Shown in pieces: positions 43,867 to 57,349 of a stretch of DNA of 64,000 nt; positions within the stretch are counted from its first letter, which is position 1, and every line of letters starts with the position of its first letter. The stretch is from Perognathus longimembris pacificus. Taxonomy: Eukaryota; Chordata; Mammalia; Rodentia; Heteromyidae. Location of the stretch: NCBI RefSeq assembly GCF_023159225.1, contig NC_063162.1, positions 91,039,880 to 91,103,879 of the forward strand. Reading direction: 5' to 3'. The translations under genes and the position numbers were made by a program. A model generated the notes under the pieces. That model saw nothing but the letters and a program-made list of their open reading frames with translations. It did no database searches and was not told the origin of the DNA.

Positions 43867-46800
43867 TTTTCACATGTCTTGAAAGATTGCCTCAAGAAAT
43901 ACATGACTTTTCAGAAATATGTTGTCTGCATACCTGGGCCTAGTTTTTATCTACTTCCTTCAGCATGTTGGGACCTATCTAATTATGCCTAACTTGGACT
44001 TTAGCTGCAGGATCCAAATGCAAAGTAGTTCTTTGGCTCACAGAGATTTTTTTTAAGATAATAAGAGTTATTAAAAACAACATCAATCGCCCAAGCCTGA
44101 TTTATCATTGTTGATTGTAACAGTTTTAACTGCCACAAATATATGGTATCATTGTGCATACTTACATAAATACACATATCTTCTGTGTGTGTGTGCATGC
44201 GCACATGCACCTGTGTGTGTTTGTGTGTGTGTGTGTTTGTATGTAAGAAGCTTGTAGGTAACAAAGCTAATGTGAGAATATAGTTAGTATAAATGCTGAT
44301 ACCTGGCAGAATTCAGATGTGTTCTGTGCTTTCCCATATGTTCAATCCTCTAGCAGCCTGGCAATGTTTATTTGGTCCTTCACTTAATTTTTCACTTGAC
44401 AGATGGAGTAAATGGCAGGTGCATAGGTGTTTGAAGTTAAAATGGGAGTGTGGGGAATCATGATCTTGGACTTCAATATTAGTAAGTGATAGAGACACAC
44501 TATAAAATATAATACCATTAAATATAAAATGTCATCTAGAGTGATCGCTGTGATGGAGAGACAACTGTGAAGCTTGGAGATGCAGAGATAGAAGAGCCAG
44601 CCTATAAGTGTGTATGTGGTATCTGGTAAATTTTTGCTGGTGAAGAAACAATGAGCCTAAAAGAAGACCAGTCATCACAGTGTTACAATAAACGAAGGTA
44701 GTTGTGCTACAACTCTCCAAAGCACTTGGGAATGCAGGGATCAGATTGGGGGAAGGAGTACAAGGAAGGATGAGTCAGAGTGGACAGGAAAGAGGCCATA
44801 CCAGAGACTAAAACCCACAAAGATTTAGGAAGGAATGACACATCCTCAAAGATAATGTGTATGAGCTGAATAAGGATTTTGTTAGGGGATCCTGAATAAA
44901 ACATGTCCATTTGGCTAAAAAGGTAAAAGCAGAATCTTTTTTAGAGCTTTTAATACACCCACCCTTGGGCATTAGCAAGGATAATTTGAATTGGAGAGTT
45001 TTAGAAAAATCCTTAAGGCATTCAATATTTATATTTGATGATTGAAAAAAAAAAAAAACTCTCCACAGCCTCACCAAGGAGTTACATACACACATTCAAG
45101 GACAGAATTCATTTTAATTGAAAATAAATTTAGAGGAAAGGAAAACATCTCATTAGTTTGTTTGGGATATAACCATTTTAAACTACACTTTTGTTTTCTT
45201 TTGGACATTCTCGGAATCCTATTAACATATCAGAAAACTAGAGGATTTCGAGAAGGGACAGTATGGAATTCATAACTGGGTTTTTCCAGGCTGCAAGCTG
45301 TGAGAAGACAAAGGACTTGTCAGCTCATTAGTGTAGTAAGATTAAATAAATCAATCCAGGTTACACCTCATCATGTTTTTAGATTGTGGTTGGGGATTTT
45401 AAGAAGAGTTTTTAAAAATGAAAAACATTACTAAGGATGGAACAATGGTTTAAATACACACAAAGTTGTCTTAGATTGTAAAACAAATCTTACCAGGGGA
45501 ATTTTAAGTGGTTTCTAAACATTCTGTTATTAACTTACTCTAGTATTTTGATATAAATTTGTTTCTTCTTTTCTGAATTTTATATTTTTTCTTGCTCTAG
45601 TGTATTTTCATAATAAGAAAAGATTAACTTAGTAATTATGAACTACATTTGGTACTTGTCAGGAAGTCAAATAAATTAGTAAGGTACTCTACTTGACATC
45701 AATATAATCATCAAAGTTTATTAATCTACAACTTCTTGGAGCATTTCAAAAGTGGAAAAGGCTTATATGGCTCTTTCTATTCTTAAGGCTCTTCATCTAA
45801 TGATGCATGAATCCATTCATTCCCTAGCTTGCAATGTGACAATTTTTCAATCTATATCACAGATCCTCTGCTTCCTTTGCTGGAAGTCTTCATAGTTTTC
45901 ATAGATGATTCTTTCAGTAGTACATTATTATTGGTTCCTACCAACATGGAAACAGCAGACTCTGGTGCCCTATGTTGTAGACAATATTATATGTGTTTGA
46001 ATGTAGAGATAGCAGGTTTACTGGAAGGAATAGAAAGGTGTCACTGGATGCACTGAGGTGAGGAAAGTTATTACTAGTAAACTGTGTTGAATATGTGACA
46101 AGAACATGAAATAGAGATAGCACATTTTAAAGTATATAATCCAATAAATGGGAAGTCTCAAAACAATTTTAATATTGTGCTAATGCAAATGACATATTTA
46201 GTGAGTTTAATACCTAAGGAATATTTGAGTTGAAATATAAAAGGATAATGTATGAAAACATGCATCACTAGAGGTTTTTCTTATTAAAGCAGATCTTTCT
46301 GTTTATACATATATCATGTATAATTTCCTCCTCCCTTTTCTTTATGAAGTTTTCTCCTATATGGTGCTGTATAGCCTATTGAAAGGGAAGTTTAATCATA
46401 AAATCCAAATATTAAATGACACCATCATGTTGAGTAGGAGAATACAAAGACATTTTTTAGGATAAAAGAAAATATTTGGAGGTTGGTTTCTTCTATGCAT
46501 ATTTACCAATCCACGAGACAAAATCAAAAGTGAGTACTTATACACAGAAACTTGAATTTGTATATAGTGTTAGATATTAAATGCTGTTGTAAAATAGACG
46601 TACAGCATATTGTACATTGACTTTCTATTTGTGGGAATTGTTTTGCAATTTTCAGTCATGGTGCTGGTGTAAGTAGAAGGAAATAGGAATTATTGGTGAC
46701 AAAGGAGAAGACTCTAGAGCAAACGCCACCGGAAATCAAGTATAGCTCCTCTATATGGCATTAGTGTAGAAGTTGAGGGCTGTGGCTTCTAGTCTTTGCC

Positions 46801-47478
46801 AGTTTGTCCAGATCAGATGTGTCACTCAGCCTACAGGACTTTGTTTTGCTTATCCATGAAAGAAGTACTTTGAAGCAGATGATTTCGGAAGTTCCCCTCC
46901 AACTAAAGTATGTGTGATTGTTTATTGAGCAGAACATAGTATGTTGCTTTTACTATACGGAAAGAGACTTGCAGTAAGGAGTAATTTGAATGACAATTAT
47001 CCACACTGAAATAATAACCTTTCTGTGATAGTACTTTGTGCTACACAGACATTCTGGTACAGGGACAAATACCTAGGTGAGATAATTTAAAAAGAGAAAT
47101 ACATAACATTGGTACACAGTTCCAGGGGAGTCAGTCCATAGTCACTTGGCTTTGTGCTGTGAGCACTGCAGTGAATCAGATCATCATGATGGAAGGGCAT
47201 AGTGGAGGGAAGCTTCTTACCTCATTGCAGCCAGGACAAAAGGAGAGTTGGGGGCAGGAGGCCGGGGAAAAAGGATAAGAAAGAGGAAGGGAGGGAAGAC
47301 AGACAGGGTCAAGGGTATAATCTTCAAAGCATATTCTCAGATATCTATTTTCTTCACTTAGGCCATATTTTCTAAAGTTTCTAGAACCTCCGAAGATAGC
47401 ATTACTGCATGTCATACACATCAGAGACATTTCTGATTCAAACCATAACACACATAAACTTAAACACACTAAGCTATT
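43867..47478. other. 3' UTR extension or downstream non-coding DNA
   Basis: AT-rich. A TG-rich tract lies at 44183-44245, an A-run at 45045-45058, and weak L1-like words (CATCATGTTGAGTAGGAG) near 46425. No gene seen; all frames are short. Confidence 0.45.
44183..44245. repeat. TG-rich microsatellite
   Basis: Interrupted TG/CA tract. Confidence 0.85.
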
Positions 47479-47493
47479 ATTATCTCTGTTCTT

Positions 47494-47710
47494 TTTTTTT
47501 TTAATTTTTTTTTTTTTTTGGCCAGTCCTGGGGCTTGGACTCAGGGCCTTAGCACTGTCCCTGGCTTCTTTTTGCTCAAGGCTAGCACTCTGCCACTTGA
47601 GCCACAGCGCCACTTCTGGCCATTTTCTGTATATGTGGTGCTGGGGAATTGAACCCAGGGCCTCATGTATACGAGGCAAGCACTCTTGCCACTAGGACAT
47701 ATCCCCAGCC
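47494..47710 (-). mobile_element. IDL-Geo SINE, minus strand, with target duplication
   Basis: A T-run of about 30 bases, Geo half, then ID half ending CATATCCCCAGCC. ATTATCTCTGTTCTT (47479-47493) and ATTATCTCTGATCTT (47711-47725) flank it with one mismatch. A 167-codon minus-strand open frame (47176-47679) is mostly this SINE. Confidence 0.9.
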
Positions 47711-47725
47711 ATTATCTCTGATCTT

Positions 47726-48214
47726 AATATAGTCTTATAAAATTGGTCATGAAATATGCCCAGCTTTAAATACTCGGTAACCGCATGAATTTAAATGATA
47801 TTTGAGTGATTGGAAAGTTACTAGGAACTGCTATTCAAAGTTACACTGCCAAACGTCACCTGTCAATGAACATCTTTGAACCTCATTTAAAGGGTTAAGA
47901 TGACTATGAAAAAAATACACATTAATATTGTACTTGATTCTATAAAAATATATTTGGAAATAGGCTTATTTTTATTGACCTATCATTTGTTATACCTGTT
48001 GAATTGATCTTACCCCACTGAAAATATATTTGTAGCCAACAGAATAAATACATCTATTAAAAATTTCATAGCACAATTATAAAACATTTGCTAATAACGT
48101 GGGCAGATAATGTATTTCCAATGAGCATTTTGATGGTGCTAAGAAGAGAATGATAATTATATAGGACTTTGGTCATTCACATACTGAGGACAAAGGAGGA
48201 TATGCATAGGAGTG
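47726..48214. other. Non-coding stretch
   Basis: Nothing recognised. Confidence 0.4.
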
Positions 48215-48560
48215 GTGGACACACACTTAATAGCTATGGGCAGATGACCATATAAAATAATATTCTATGAAGTAAACCCCAAGAAAAGGAAAAGGAAATA
48301 AGGGACACTTTTTAGTTGTCATTGTTGCTGTTTTTCTTTTTATTTGGGTGGGTAAGGGAGGGCACATTAAAGGTAGAACAAAGATGAACAAATACAGTAC
48401 GTGGAAAATGAACTGAATAATTTGTGGGTGGGAACAGGAGGGGAAAACTGTGAGAGAAGAAAGAAAGGAGAGACATGGTTCAAAAAGAATTATATTCATT
48501 TCTCATTATCTGATTCATGTAACTGTAACCCCTTTATATATCAACTCTACAATAGCAAAA
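48215..48560 (+). mobile_element. L1 3' end remnant
   Basis: Similar layout to 23322-23880: GGGTGGGTAAGGGAGGGCAC, ACGTGGAAAATGAACTGAAT, GGGAACAGGAGGGGAAAACT, ATTCATGTAACTGTAACCCC and an A-run near 48556. Confidence 0.65.
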
Positions 48561-49494
48561 AAAAAAGAGAATGAAAAATTGAATAATCTCTCTTTGATCT
48601 TAATATGTCCACTCTTACCCTCTACTATCATGTTTTATTAATTGTTCTTTGGTGGGTCAATGGGATAGTTATGGCTTTCTATTTTTTTCTGTGTCTAACA
48701 ATATAGTACTTGTGTTTGTATGCATGAAAATAAGTTTATATGTCCATAATGCTTAATTCCTCTCTTAAACCCTTTGAACATACCCAGGCATTTAATGCAT
48801 TCATATAAATGTGATTAGTAGCTGAAAATCAAAACTCAGTTGTGATGAAATTTTTGCTTTTACTTTATCAGACTCTACCAAACTCAATATTTTAAGCAGA
48901 ATTTGAGATTGGTAAATTTGGTGGAATAGTGACCTTACTTACATATATTACAAATTTACTTATTTACACATAATAGGTTAAATGACTACTACTTGCCAGA
49001 GTGGAATATCTGCTTTTGGAGAAACACTCCCTTTTTAATCCCAAGAAGTTTTCACAAAATGCTAAGAACGGAGAGAGGGAAGACTTCGATTGTGTTCTGA
49101 CTACAGGAAGCTATCCATGGAAGATAGACATTTTGTCATCAGTGGAATAGTTGGTCCTTGTTTGTATGCTAATTCCTTGGCCCTCCATCAAGTCCATGTG
49201 GTCTAATAGTTTGAAATTTATTAGTCAACCTGTGAAACCAGGATTTGTTCCTAGAAACAGTAAGAGGTGGATACTGATATTTTCCACTAAGAATCTGACG
49301 TGAGATTTATTTTGCCACTATTTCCTGCCCCAAGGAGCATTCCTTGCTCAAGTGTGATTCAAGAAACATGTCTTCTGAGACCTTCATGGGAAATTGAGCA
49401 GTGCCTTGGGCCTACAAACCTCTGCACTAAGTCAAACGCTAAGGAAATGGAATCACACAGACCATATCTGGCAGTCTGTAGTCCGACTTAAAAA
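48561..49494. other. Non-coding stretch
   Basis: No gene or confident repeat. Confidence 0.4.
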
Positions 49495-49503
49495 TTACAG
49501 ATG

Positions 49504-49663
49504 TACTGAACAACTCATGGGGGGGGGGGAGGGAAAGGGAGAGGGGGGAGAGGGGAATGAGGGATGAGGTAACAAACAGTACAAGAAATGTATCCAATCC
49601 TCATGTATGAAACTGTAACCTCTCTGTAATTCAGTTTGATAATAAAAAAATATTTAAAAAAAG
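49504..49663 (+). mobile_element. 5'-truncated young L1 (160 bp, 3' UTR only)
   Basis: Starts just before a G11 run (49520-49530). It shares AACAAACAGTACAAGAAATG, CTGTAACCTCTCTGTAATTC and GATAATAAAA with 37072-37290. TTACAGATG flanks it at 49495-49503 and 49664-49672. Confidence 0.88.
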
Positions 49664-49672
49664 TTACAGATG

Positions 49673-50077
49673 GCATGACTTAAACATTCACAGGTCAATA
49701 TGTGCACTTGGCTCAGAAGGACCAGTGCATCTATTACTTTAACTCTCCAGAAGGCCTAGTGGATGCACTTTGCCACTTGACAAAAAGAAGCTGATGGAGA
49801 GAGAGGCAGTGTGTTAGAGTGCTCAAGGATGCAAGATGAAGAAAATTCTAACTGGGAACCAGTGGTGAAAAACAACAGTGTCATTTCCTGAATGAGATTA
49901 TGAGACATTCCAAGGTCAGTTGTATTTACGTCTTTCTCAGCCATGTGACTTCTCACTGGAGACCCTCATCTCCTTTTGAATAAGTAATAACACTAAATGC
50001 CACCCGAGGGGAAAGTGGACCAGAAATAACTACCAAGGCAGTAAGACCTCATCAAAAATAGGGCAAGATGGAAGAAT
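49673..50077. other. Non-coding stretch
   Basis: Nothing recognised. Confidence 0.4.
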
Positions 50078-50082
50078 ATTAC
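50078..50082. repeat. Target-site duplication ATTAC (left)
   Basis: Repeated at 50843-50847 on the other side of the LTR. Confidence 0.75.
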
Positions 50083-50842
50083 TGTAGTGGGGAGGCCAGA
50101 TCTGCCCAGTGCCATCAATAGCTGTGGAGGGACTTCAGGTTGACTCCAGCTCAGATTAGAGCAGAAGCCAACTCCATCTCCACTAAGCCCTCCCCCACCC
50201 TATTCAGGGAAGCTCCCTTTACTATGTAGATTGACTACCTGAGGCCTGGGAGCTTCAAGGGAACCTGTGTCCTCCTCTTTATTATGATAAGTTATGTAGA
50301 TTAACCACCTGAGGCTTGGGAGCTTCAAGGAAACCAGCTATGAATAGGCATATCCGCCTGCATCATGTGAGCCCCGCCAAATCCATGCGTCAATTCTAAC
50401 TAGAATGATAGGTTAGTTCAAATGAATATTATGAGACAGACTGTAACTCTATTGGCCACCTGCGTGCGGCCTAGCATGCTCTGTAAGTGTTGTATCTTCA
50501 TTGGTCACCTGCGTGTGACAAGTTTGTCTGTGATGTTTGCCTTATAACCAGGCTGGAAGGCCACACGGGGGCGGTCCCAGCTCCCGAGTCTGGGCCGCCC
50601 AGGTGTGTACAAGCCCAGCTCCCGAGTCTGGGCTCCACACGTGGTCGGCAGTTTCGGCTCCCGAGTCCGGGCTGCGACCAAGGCCTGTCGGTTCACTTTT
50701 TGTTCACTTTTTACTTCCCCAATAAAACTGTCTTTTTGTCACCTTGTAGCTGGAGACTGTGTGGTGGACTCTTGGGAGAACCAGGAATCCCTTCCCTTGG
50801 GGGGAACCCTGTTTCATTGTAGCGAACCCCCACTCTACTTCA
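50083..50842 (+). mobile_element. Solo LTR, ERV1-like, 760 bp
   Basis: Starts TGTAGTGGGG and ends CCCCCACTCTACTTCA, so the ends are an imperfect inverted repeat with TG...CA termini. ATTAC flanks both sides. It has two CCAAT-type boxes (ATTGG at 50451 and 50500), a TATA-like CTTATAAC (50541) and AATAAA (50721-50726), giving + orientation. U3 has a 70-bp tandem duplication (TATGTAGATT at 50223 and 50293). The stretch after the TATA box repeats GGCTCCCGAGTC-like units three times and is locally GC- and CpG-rich. No internal viral genes remain. The 111-codon frame over it is not a gene. Confidence 0.85.
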
Positions 50843-50847
50843 ATTAC
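50843..50847. repeat. Target-site duplication ATTAC (right)
   Basis: Partner of 50078-50082. Confidence 0.75.
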
Positions 50848-50889
50848 AGATGACAGTGCAGTTGGTTCCTTTTTATTTGTTTGAAAAAA

Positions 50890-50965
50890 CGCCTAACAGC
50901 TTTATTAAAGTATAATTCACACACCATAAAATGCATCTTCTCTGTTCATTTCTGAAAGCCCATAA
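50890..50965 (-). mobile_element. Ancient L1M 3' UTR fragment (probable)
   Basis: CAGCTTTATTAAAGTATAAT, then TCACACACCATAAAATGCAT, matches the antisense 3' UTR pattern of old mammalian L1s. Confidence 0.6.
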
Positions 50966-51430
50966 TCGTTTCTCTTCTTAGTATATACTTCCCATTTCAT
51001 ATTTGCTCAATTATATTCATAATTAACTCTGCATGGAGAAATACTCCTGGGAGGGAATATCACACAGTTAGCCTTTTCAAGGTTGAGTAGAATGTTGTGA
51101 GTTGTGGTGAAATTGGAGCTGGAGAATCAAGGTTATTCATGAGAAGAAGAGGAGAGAACACTTGATAATATACTTAGAAAGCTATTGCTTCTTTGGCAAT
51201 TTGGAAGTTCAAAAGTCTGACGTCCACCTTTCACAGGGATACAAACCTTTGAATTTCTTTCTATTTTGATGGCAGGGTAGATTCTGTGTTCTTAGGAACA
51301 AGAATCCAAGTTCCAAATGCTCTGTAAGTAATGAATCCCCTAGGCCTGAGTTCCTGCCTGGAGCAAGATTTTAAATCCATCCTTAATGAGAACTCTGTTT
51401 TGACAAGTTAGTAAATTCTACGTTTATTTA
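50966..51430. other. Non-coding stretch
   Basis: Nothing recognised. Confidence 0.4.
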
Positions 51431-51815
51431 CTAGAAAATTGCATTCATTTGCTAAGGTTTCCATAGCCAAGTGCCACATACTGAGTATCTTAAACACCCT
51501 TCGTTTATTTTCTCACAGCTCTGGAAGTTAGCAGGTCTTGGCAGGTTTGGTTGCTTCTGAGAGCCATGAGGAAAGGATTTGTTCCTGGCTTTTCTCAGCA
51601 CTTTCTTTCCTTCAACACTGGGAAGGAACTGGCCTTAGGAGGAGACAGTCTCCTAACCTCTTTTTAAAAGGGCACCACTGTTTGGATTAGGCCCACCTCA
51701 ATAACCCCATTTTAACTTAATTACCTCTTGAAAGACCTATCACTAAACATAATCCTTTCTTAGATTCTAGGGGTTTAGCAACTTAACCTGGAAACCCAGG
51801 AGACACAAATCTAAT
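51431..51815 (+). mobile_element. Ancient mammalian interspersed repeat
   Basis: GCTAAGGTTTCCATAGCCAA, CATACTGAGTATCTTAAACA, TATTTTCTCACAGCTCTGGA, GGATTAGGCCCACCTCAATA and CATTTTAACTTAATTACCTC belong to a repeat widespread in placental genomes. I recognise the pattern but cannot name the family with certainty. Confidence 0.6.
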
Positions 51816-52059
51816 GCCATGACAAAAATGACTTGGTAAATTTTGTTATTGTTACTGAAATCATATGCTTTGCTCCAGGGCATTTTAAAACTCCTACAGC
51901 CTTTAAAAAATTTGTCCTGCTATCTTTGCCAACAGAAATCAGAGATGTTGAGAGGGCCCTCCAAAGACCAGGAATAATCAGAATGAAGAGTGATGATCAA
52001 TGTAGACAGCAGAAACTGTCAGAAGAGTCTATAACCTCAAGCATGATACCTAGTCTAAG

Positions 52060-52255
52060 CTTGTTAAAGAAAGGGGATGTGGTCAAAATACTTTATGTAT
52101 ATGGGAAACACAGGAAACAATACTGTAGCTTACTAAGACTAGTTTGAGAGTGGGATGAGGGGAAGAAGGGACAGTGTCTTATGGATATGACAAAATAAAA
52201 TCCCATTGGATAACTAATTGATGCTCATAAAATGTAACATAATAACAACAACATA
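52060..52255 (+). mobile_element. L1 3' UTR fragment (probable)
   Basis: GGGGATGTGGTCAAAATACT, TATGTATATGGGAAACA and GATATGACAAAATAAAATCC resemble the final part of rodent L1 3' UTRs. Confidence 0.5.
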
Positions 52256-54159
52256 ACTAAGCTTAATAGATCAATATTTGTATAGGTAATGCATATTGGT
52301 GGTAATTTCTTGAGGAATTGTTTGTTGTCATGACAGGATCTGAATAGTGCAGAAAAGAAATTGCTCATTTAACATTTTAAAATTAGTTTTTGAAACAGAA
52401 CATTGCTACATTGTGTAGGCTGGACTCAAACTCCTGAGCTCAAGTAAGGCATTTAGAGAGAGACTACAAAGATGAGGTCAGATCAGGCTGCACACTACGG
52501 CTAGGCACCTCTTTTGTTATTTTTTAGTTGGAGAACAGAGATGTCTGGAAGACCAATGTCCCTATAGGGCAAAGTACAAGTGTGAACTGAGAAACTGGGG
52601 TGTGGGAGGTCTCAAGGGTGTTGAATGTGGATGTGGGGAAAAGGCAGGAACAGGATACTCCAGCTTCCCCCAGATTTGAGTAGGTCATTCTCAAAAGGGA
52701 ATGCAGGAGTGGGGGAGGATTTCTGAATGAGAACACCAACGGAAGAGAATGTTAAAAAAAAAAAAACACACCAAAATACCAAAAAACTCCTTCCCTTGAG
52801 CACCAGGGTTTACAGACTTCTTTAAGTAAATTGAGAGTAAATATCTTCCAGTTTTGCCTAATTCTGAGGCATTTCTTGAGATATGGGGCTTTTTGTGCTT
52901 AGGACCAAAAAATTTTTAAACAAACAGGACATTTGACTACTTTAATTATAAAATACTTGATGTCACTGTTAAATGTAAAAGGAGGAAAGTGGGAAGGAAG
53001 AAATATAAATCATTACCAGACACTGCGGTGTAGCTCAAATAGTGACTATTGTAAACCTATGGTAGGGAAGGAAAAGAAATAGGTATACTTATAGGTGAAG
53101 GAATGGAAACTTATATTCAGAATGGGCAAGATTTGAGAATAATAGAAAGATGACTCTGATTTAGATTCACTGCACACCTGAATGGACATATTAAATACCA
53201 CCCCCCTTGTGAAACTATTTGAAAACACTAAGAAAGAATTGATATGGAAATATAGAGGGAGCAAAATTGATAAGCAATTTCTGCCTGAAGTACAGATGTA
53301 ATATATCCCTGCCCCTCTCATGTGAATAACTCTTTGCAAGGAAGGGTATCTGTGAATTTAATACTCAATTACCAATTTCTCTCTCTACAAAACACCAAGC
53401 TGTTGATATAAGTAAGCCATGTAGATAAATATAGAAGCAAAAAAAAATTGTGACAGTGCAAAACACAGAATGTGGAAAGGGTATTATAAAAATATTATTT
53501 TTGTTTCTGAAAACCAACAATAGGCAAAATTATTTGCATAATAAATGATAAAAACAGAAAAATGTGAAAAGCTTTTAAGTATGTGCTTTTTATGCCTTTG
53601 TAGAAGGTCTGAGGAATTCCTTCTCAGGATTATGTTGAACCTGGTAATGTCTTAATATGGATTTTGCTGTTGTCATCTAACCAGTTACCATTTACAGAAT
53701 AGATTTGGTGCCAAGCCAGGAAGCAAATGTGTGAGCAATGCCAAATAAGTGTATCTGGAATGGATTTCTTTCATTATGACAATCCAGCCAATGCCAATGC
53801 CAATCTCCTCTTCCTCTGCTTTTATTTTCTCTGCTCTTTTTTCCCCATCATCTTTCTCTTATTTTTCTCCTTCTTTTTGTCGAGAGCAGAGTCAGAGTTA
53901 GCCTGTCATGCTCAGAACAATATATGAAATTACTATTCATGAGAAAACAAATTTTCTTTATAGATCTACCATGTCTAAAGCATGATGCATGGAAGGACTG
54001 AAAATTATCACCATTTTTAGGACATTTGCAATGTGATGAATGAGCTAAGCACATAAGATAAATAACCATAGATCTGACAGAAAAAATAGCCAACAGTAAC
54101 TGCATTGACATGTAGAGGGGACCCTGAATCAAAGCTCTCCTATAAAGGATTTATAAAGC
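52256..54159. other. Non-coding stretch
   Basis: No gene. A-run at 52754-52766. Frames up to 97 codons on the minus strand have no recognisable features. Confidence 0.4.
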
Positions 54160-54236
54160 ATATATATATATATATATATATACATACACACACAGACACA
54201 CAGACACACATACACACACATATACATACACACAGT
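54160..54236. repeat. (TA)n / (CA)n compound microsatellite
   Basis: About eleven TA units followed by CA and CAGA units. Confidence 0.9.
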
Positions 54237-55041
54237 AGTGTGTGAGCTATAATACTTGTAACTCATTTCTTTTGCTACCCTTATGATGGAAACACATATT
54301 TTTGTATTAATTATAAATTGTTGTTTTCATGATTACATTGCACAAAACCAATTGAACTTAGCAATTTCAATTGTTTTACTTAGGAAAAAAAAACAACTTG
54401 AAGTCTTCTTTTCTCTGGACTACCTACTCATTTAATTCTTTTTTTTAATGTCCTAGGAATAGAGAGTAAGCAATATTGACCAACTTTTCTGCTTTCTCAG
54501 CCCTGTTTGTATTTTGATATCCTCTATATTATTTCAGAGAAAATGCACCTTCAAATGGAAAGTTTTAAAAATCTTATGCAAGATTTCTTATTAAATATCA
54601 CACTGACAACTATGGTAATGCACTTCTTGATTCCTTCAGGGCAAAGGGCATGTGGAACACAATATTTAAAGCTCTGTGTAAATTCAGGAATTTCTCTGTA
54701 AGTACTGACTCAACAGAATTAGGCCAAGTTTACGGTCAGGGCTCTTACATTAATAAGAGATTGTATTTCCAAAACATTCCAGTGTTTAAAAAACTCTTAG
54801 AATAACTCCAACATGACTTAACAGTGCTTAACTAGAAACAAGTCTACCACTGAGTACTTTGCACTTGAAAGGACCTTAAGACAGGCTTGATTTTAACTAA
54901 CTGTGAAAATATGATTTTTGACGATGTTGCTTATTTCTTCAGACAAAGTAGAATGACAATTTCAATGAGTGGAGATATAAAAATGAATACTTTCTGAATA
55001 CTGGATAAGTTAATCTGAAAAAAATCCTCATAATACCAAAG

Positions 55042-55042
<1 letters not shown>
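54237..55042. other. Non-coding stretch
   Basis: Nothing recognised. Confidence 0.4.

Positions 55043-55094
<52 letters not shown>
55043..55094. repeat. (CA)n microsatellite
   Basis: About 25 uninterrupted CA units. Confidence 0.95.
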
Positions 55095-55095
<1 letters not shown>

Positions 55096-57349
55096 CTAAA
55101 ATACTCTAACCAGCAAACTTGGAAAGAATCTAAACATCTTTGAAAGGGTTATCTAAAATTATACATTACATATAATTCATAATTTAAGATGGCTATTCTA
55201 GAGAGTGTACAAATAGTAGTCATTTTCATCAAGTATCTATAATGCAATTGATTTTAAATGTTTTTGTATAAAGCATTCATTTTCCATGTAATACATACAT
55301 TTCATTGTTTCAACTCCTTGGCTAGAAGAGTTGAATAGAGTATCTACTTGGAATGGTGTAATTGCCATTTCATCTTCCTTTTAGTACTCATGATGGACTG
55401 ACTTAATTTAGCTGTGCTTCTTTTCTGGTGGCTCCTCCATCAATACCATGATTACTAGGGTGTTAGGATAATCTTACTGGTGTAGCAATTTGTGTGGATA
55501 TTGATTATATTCACATTGGGTATCATTTTCAGGACCAACTGGCTCATCAAAAAGTAATTCCCAGAAATCCAATGAATAAATAAAGAAATCTATCTGATGG
55601 TCACCTGGAGATTATTTCAATTAACTCAGAACTAAAACTCACTGTCAGAAATACAAATCACTCCAGTTTTTTAATATTTCTCTTGTGCAATTCTGCCTGT
55701 AATTGAGCCCCAGTCTGCCTTTTGTATCTCATTCATTCAGCCATTTACTTTTGATATATACTGATGATCTAATAGGGTCCATAGATTTTGTGGTTAACAT
55801 AATAACCAAAACCTACTCCTTGTTCTTGTGGTTCTTGCAAACAGGAGGAGGAAGTAACATTTGGAGATAAGTAACATTCTCCCAGAATTTGAAACATTTC
55901 CTGATTTAAGCTACACACCTGAAGTAAATCTTTTTATTTCAAATAGTTCCAAATAGTTTCTAGAATCTCTACTGCCTATGTAACAACTTTCTTTGTGGTA
56001 TGGTAAATTCTATGCCCTGGTGAACATACTTGTCAATTCAATCATTTCATATTTATCATATTCAGTCATTATATAAAACTTGTTTGGTAGTTGTCATATA
56101 TTAGGTAAATGTGAGTAAAACCAGAAATTCTGTTGTTGAGAAGTGCATGTACTAACGAAAATTCTAGAATGATTGAACAAACAAATACTTGTCTTATTCA
56201 GCACAACACAGTTTTGGTTTTGGCCTATGCTTTGAAGATAGGTAATAGATCTTAATAGGTTTATGCTGTTACCATCTTCTATGTTAGATGAAGACATTTC
56301 AGTTCCAGGCATAGTGCTAAATACAGAAAATTCATAGAGATAAACAAGTGACCTAAACACTTCTAGGAAATAATCCAAGCTGTGGAATAGATAATATTTT
56401 TATAAGTAAAATGAAATAATTACAATAGACTTTCAACAACTTTTAGAAGCTCACAGATATATTTCTAATCATCATTAATTTGGAAATAAAGGACTATGAA
56501 AATATTTGTGTGGAACCAAGAAGACATAGATGTTGAGACCATTATAAATTAGTAAAACATTTGTCTTTGTTTCCTTCATCTCCTAAGGAATTACTATTTA
56601 TGAGACCATAACATTTTTTTCAGTGATAGTTTAGATATTGATGCTCCTTCGCTATCATTTTAGTTTCTTTAAACTGGCAGAAGTTTCTTCCCTCCTTTAC
56701 CCTCTACATTTATCTTCTTTAATAGCTCCCACTTCTCCTATCAAGAGAATCAATTAGTGAAATCATTTTAGTCATTCATTTACTCATATACCTACTTATG
56801 ACATTTTACTAATACATTAAACTTTCAAAATAAAATTATCCCCAGCCCACATTTGTGTGATGAAGGTCTAAATGGGCTGGGACTTGGATAACCAAACTCA
56901 TTGCTCTATAAAGATATTATGGAGCTTTGATGACCAGAAAGATGGGAATTTATTTCAGCCGAGTGAAACTAAAAAGCCCTAGTAGACTGATGATACCCGC
57001 AGTGCAGGGACATCACAAAGGACACCAGCCCACTGGACGGCAGGCTGGTTAGAACTCTGACATGAATCTGACTTCTGAGTGCTAGTGTCATGACGTTTTA
57101 CATCTAACAGAGCTTGATATAGATAAATAGAGATATATGAATGTATAAATGATATGTGATGAATAATATTGGTATATTGATAAGATGAATATTGTTATTC
57201 CTTGTGTCTTTCTTATGGTCATACTGAAGATGCTTCATTACAACTGCTACACAGTGTTATATGACAATATTCTTATTAAATATGTTAAATATCACTTGTA
57301 CCACTATGAGATCTGCTTTCAGCTTGGATACCACTTTTGAGTGGCTCTT
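55095..57349. other. Non-coding AT-rich stretch
   Basis: No gene or confident repeat; a 94-codon minus-strand frame (56094-56378) lacks recognisable features. Confidence 0.4.

Noticed and set aside
47176..47679. 167-codon minus-strand frame
   Set aside because: Its first part is a translated IDL-Geo SINE, and the rest has no recognisable features or splice context.
50487..50853. Overlapping frames of 62-111 codons rich in Pro, Gly and Arg
   Set aside because: They fall in the GC-rich triple-repeat part of a solo LTR and are not viral or host genes.
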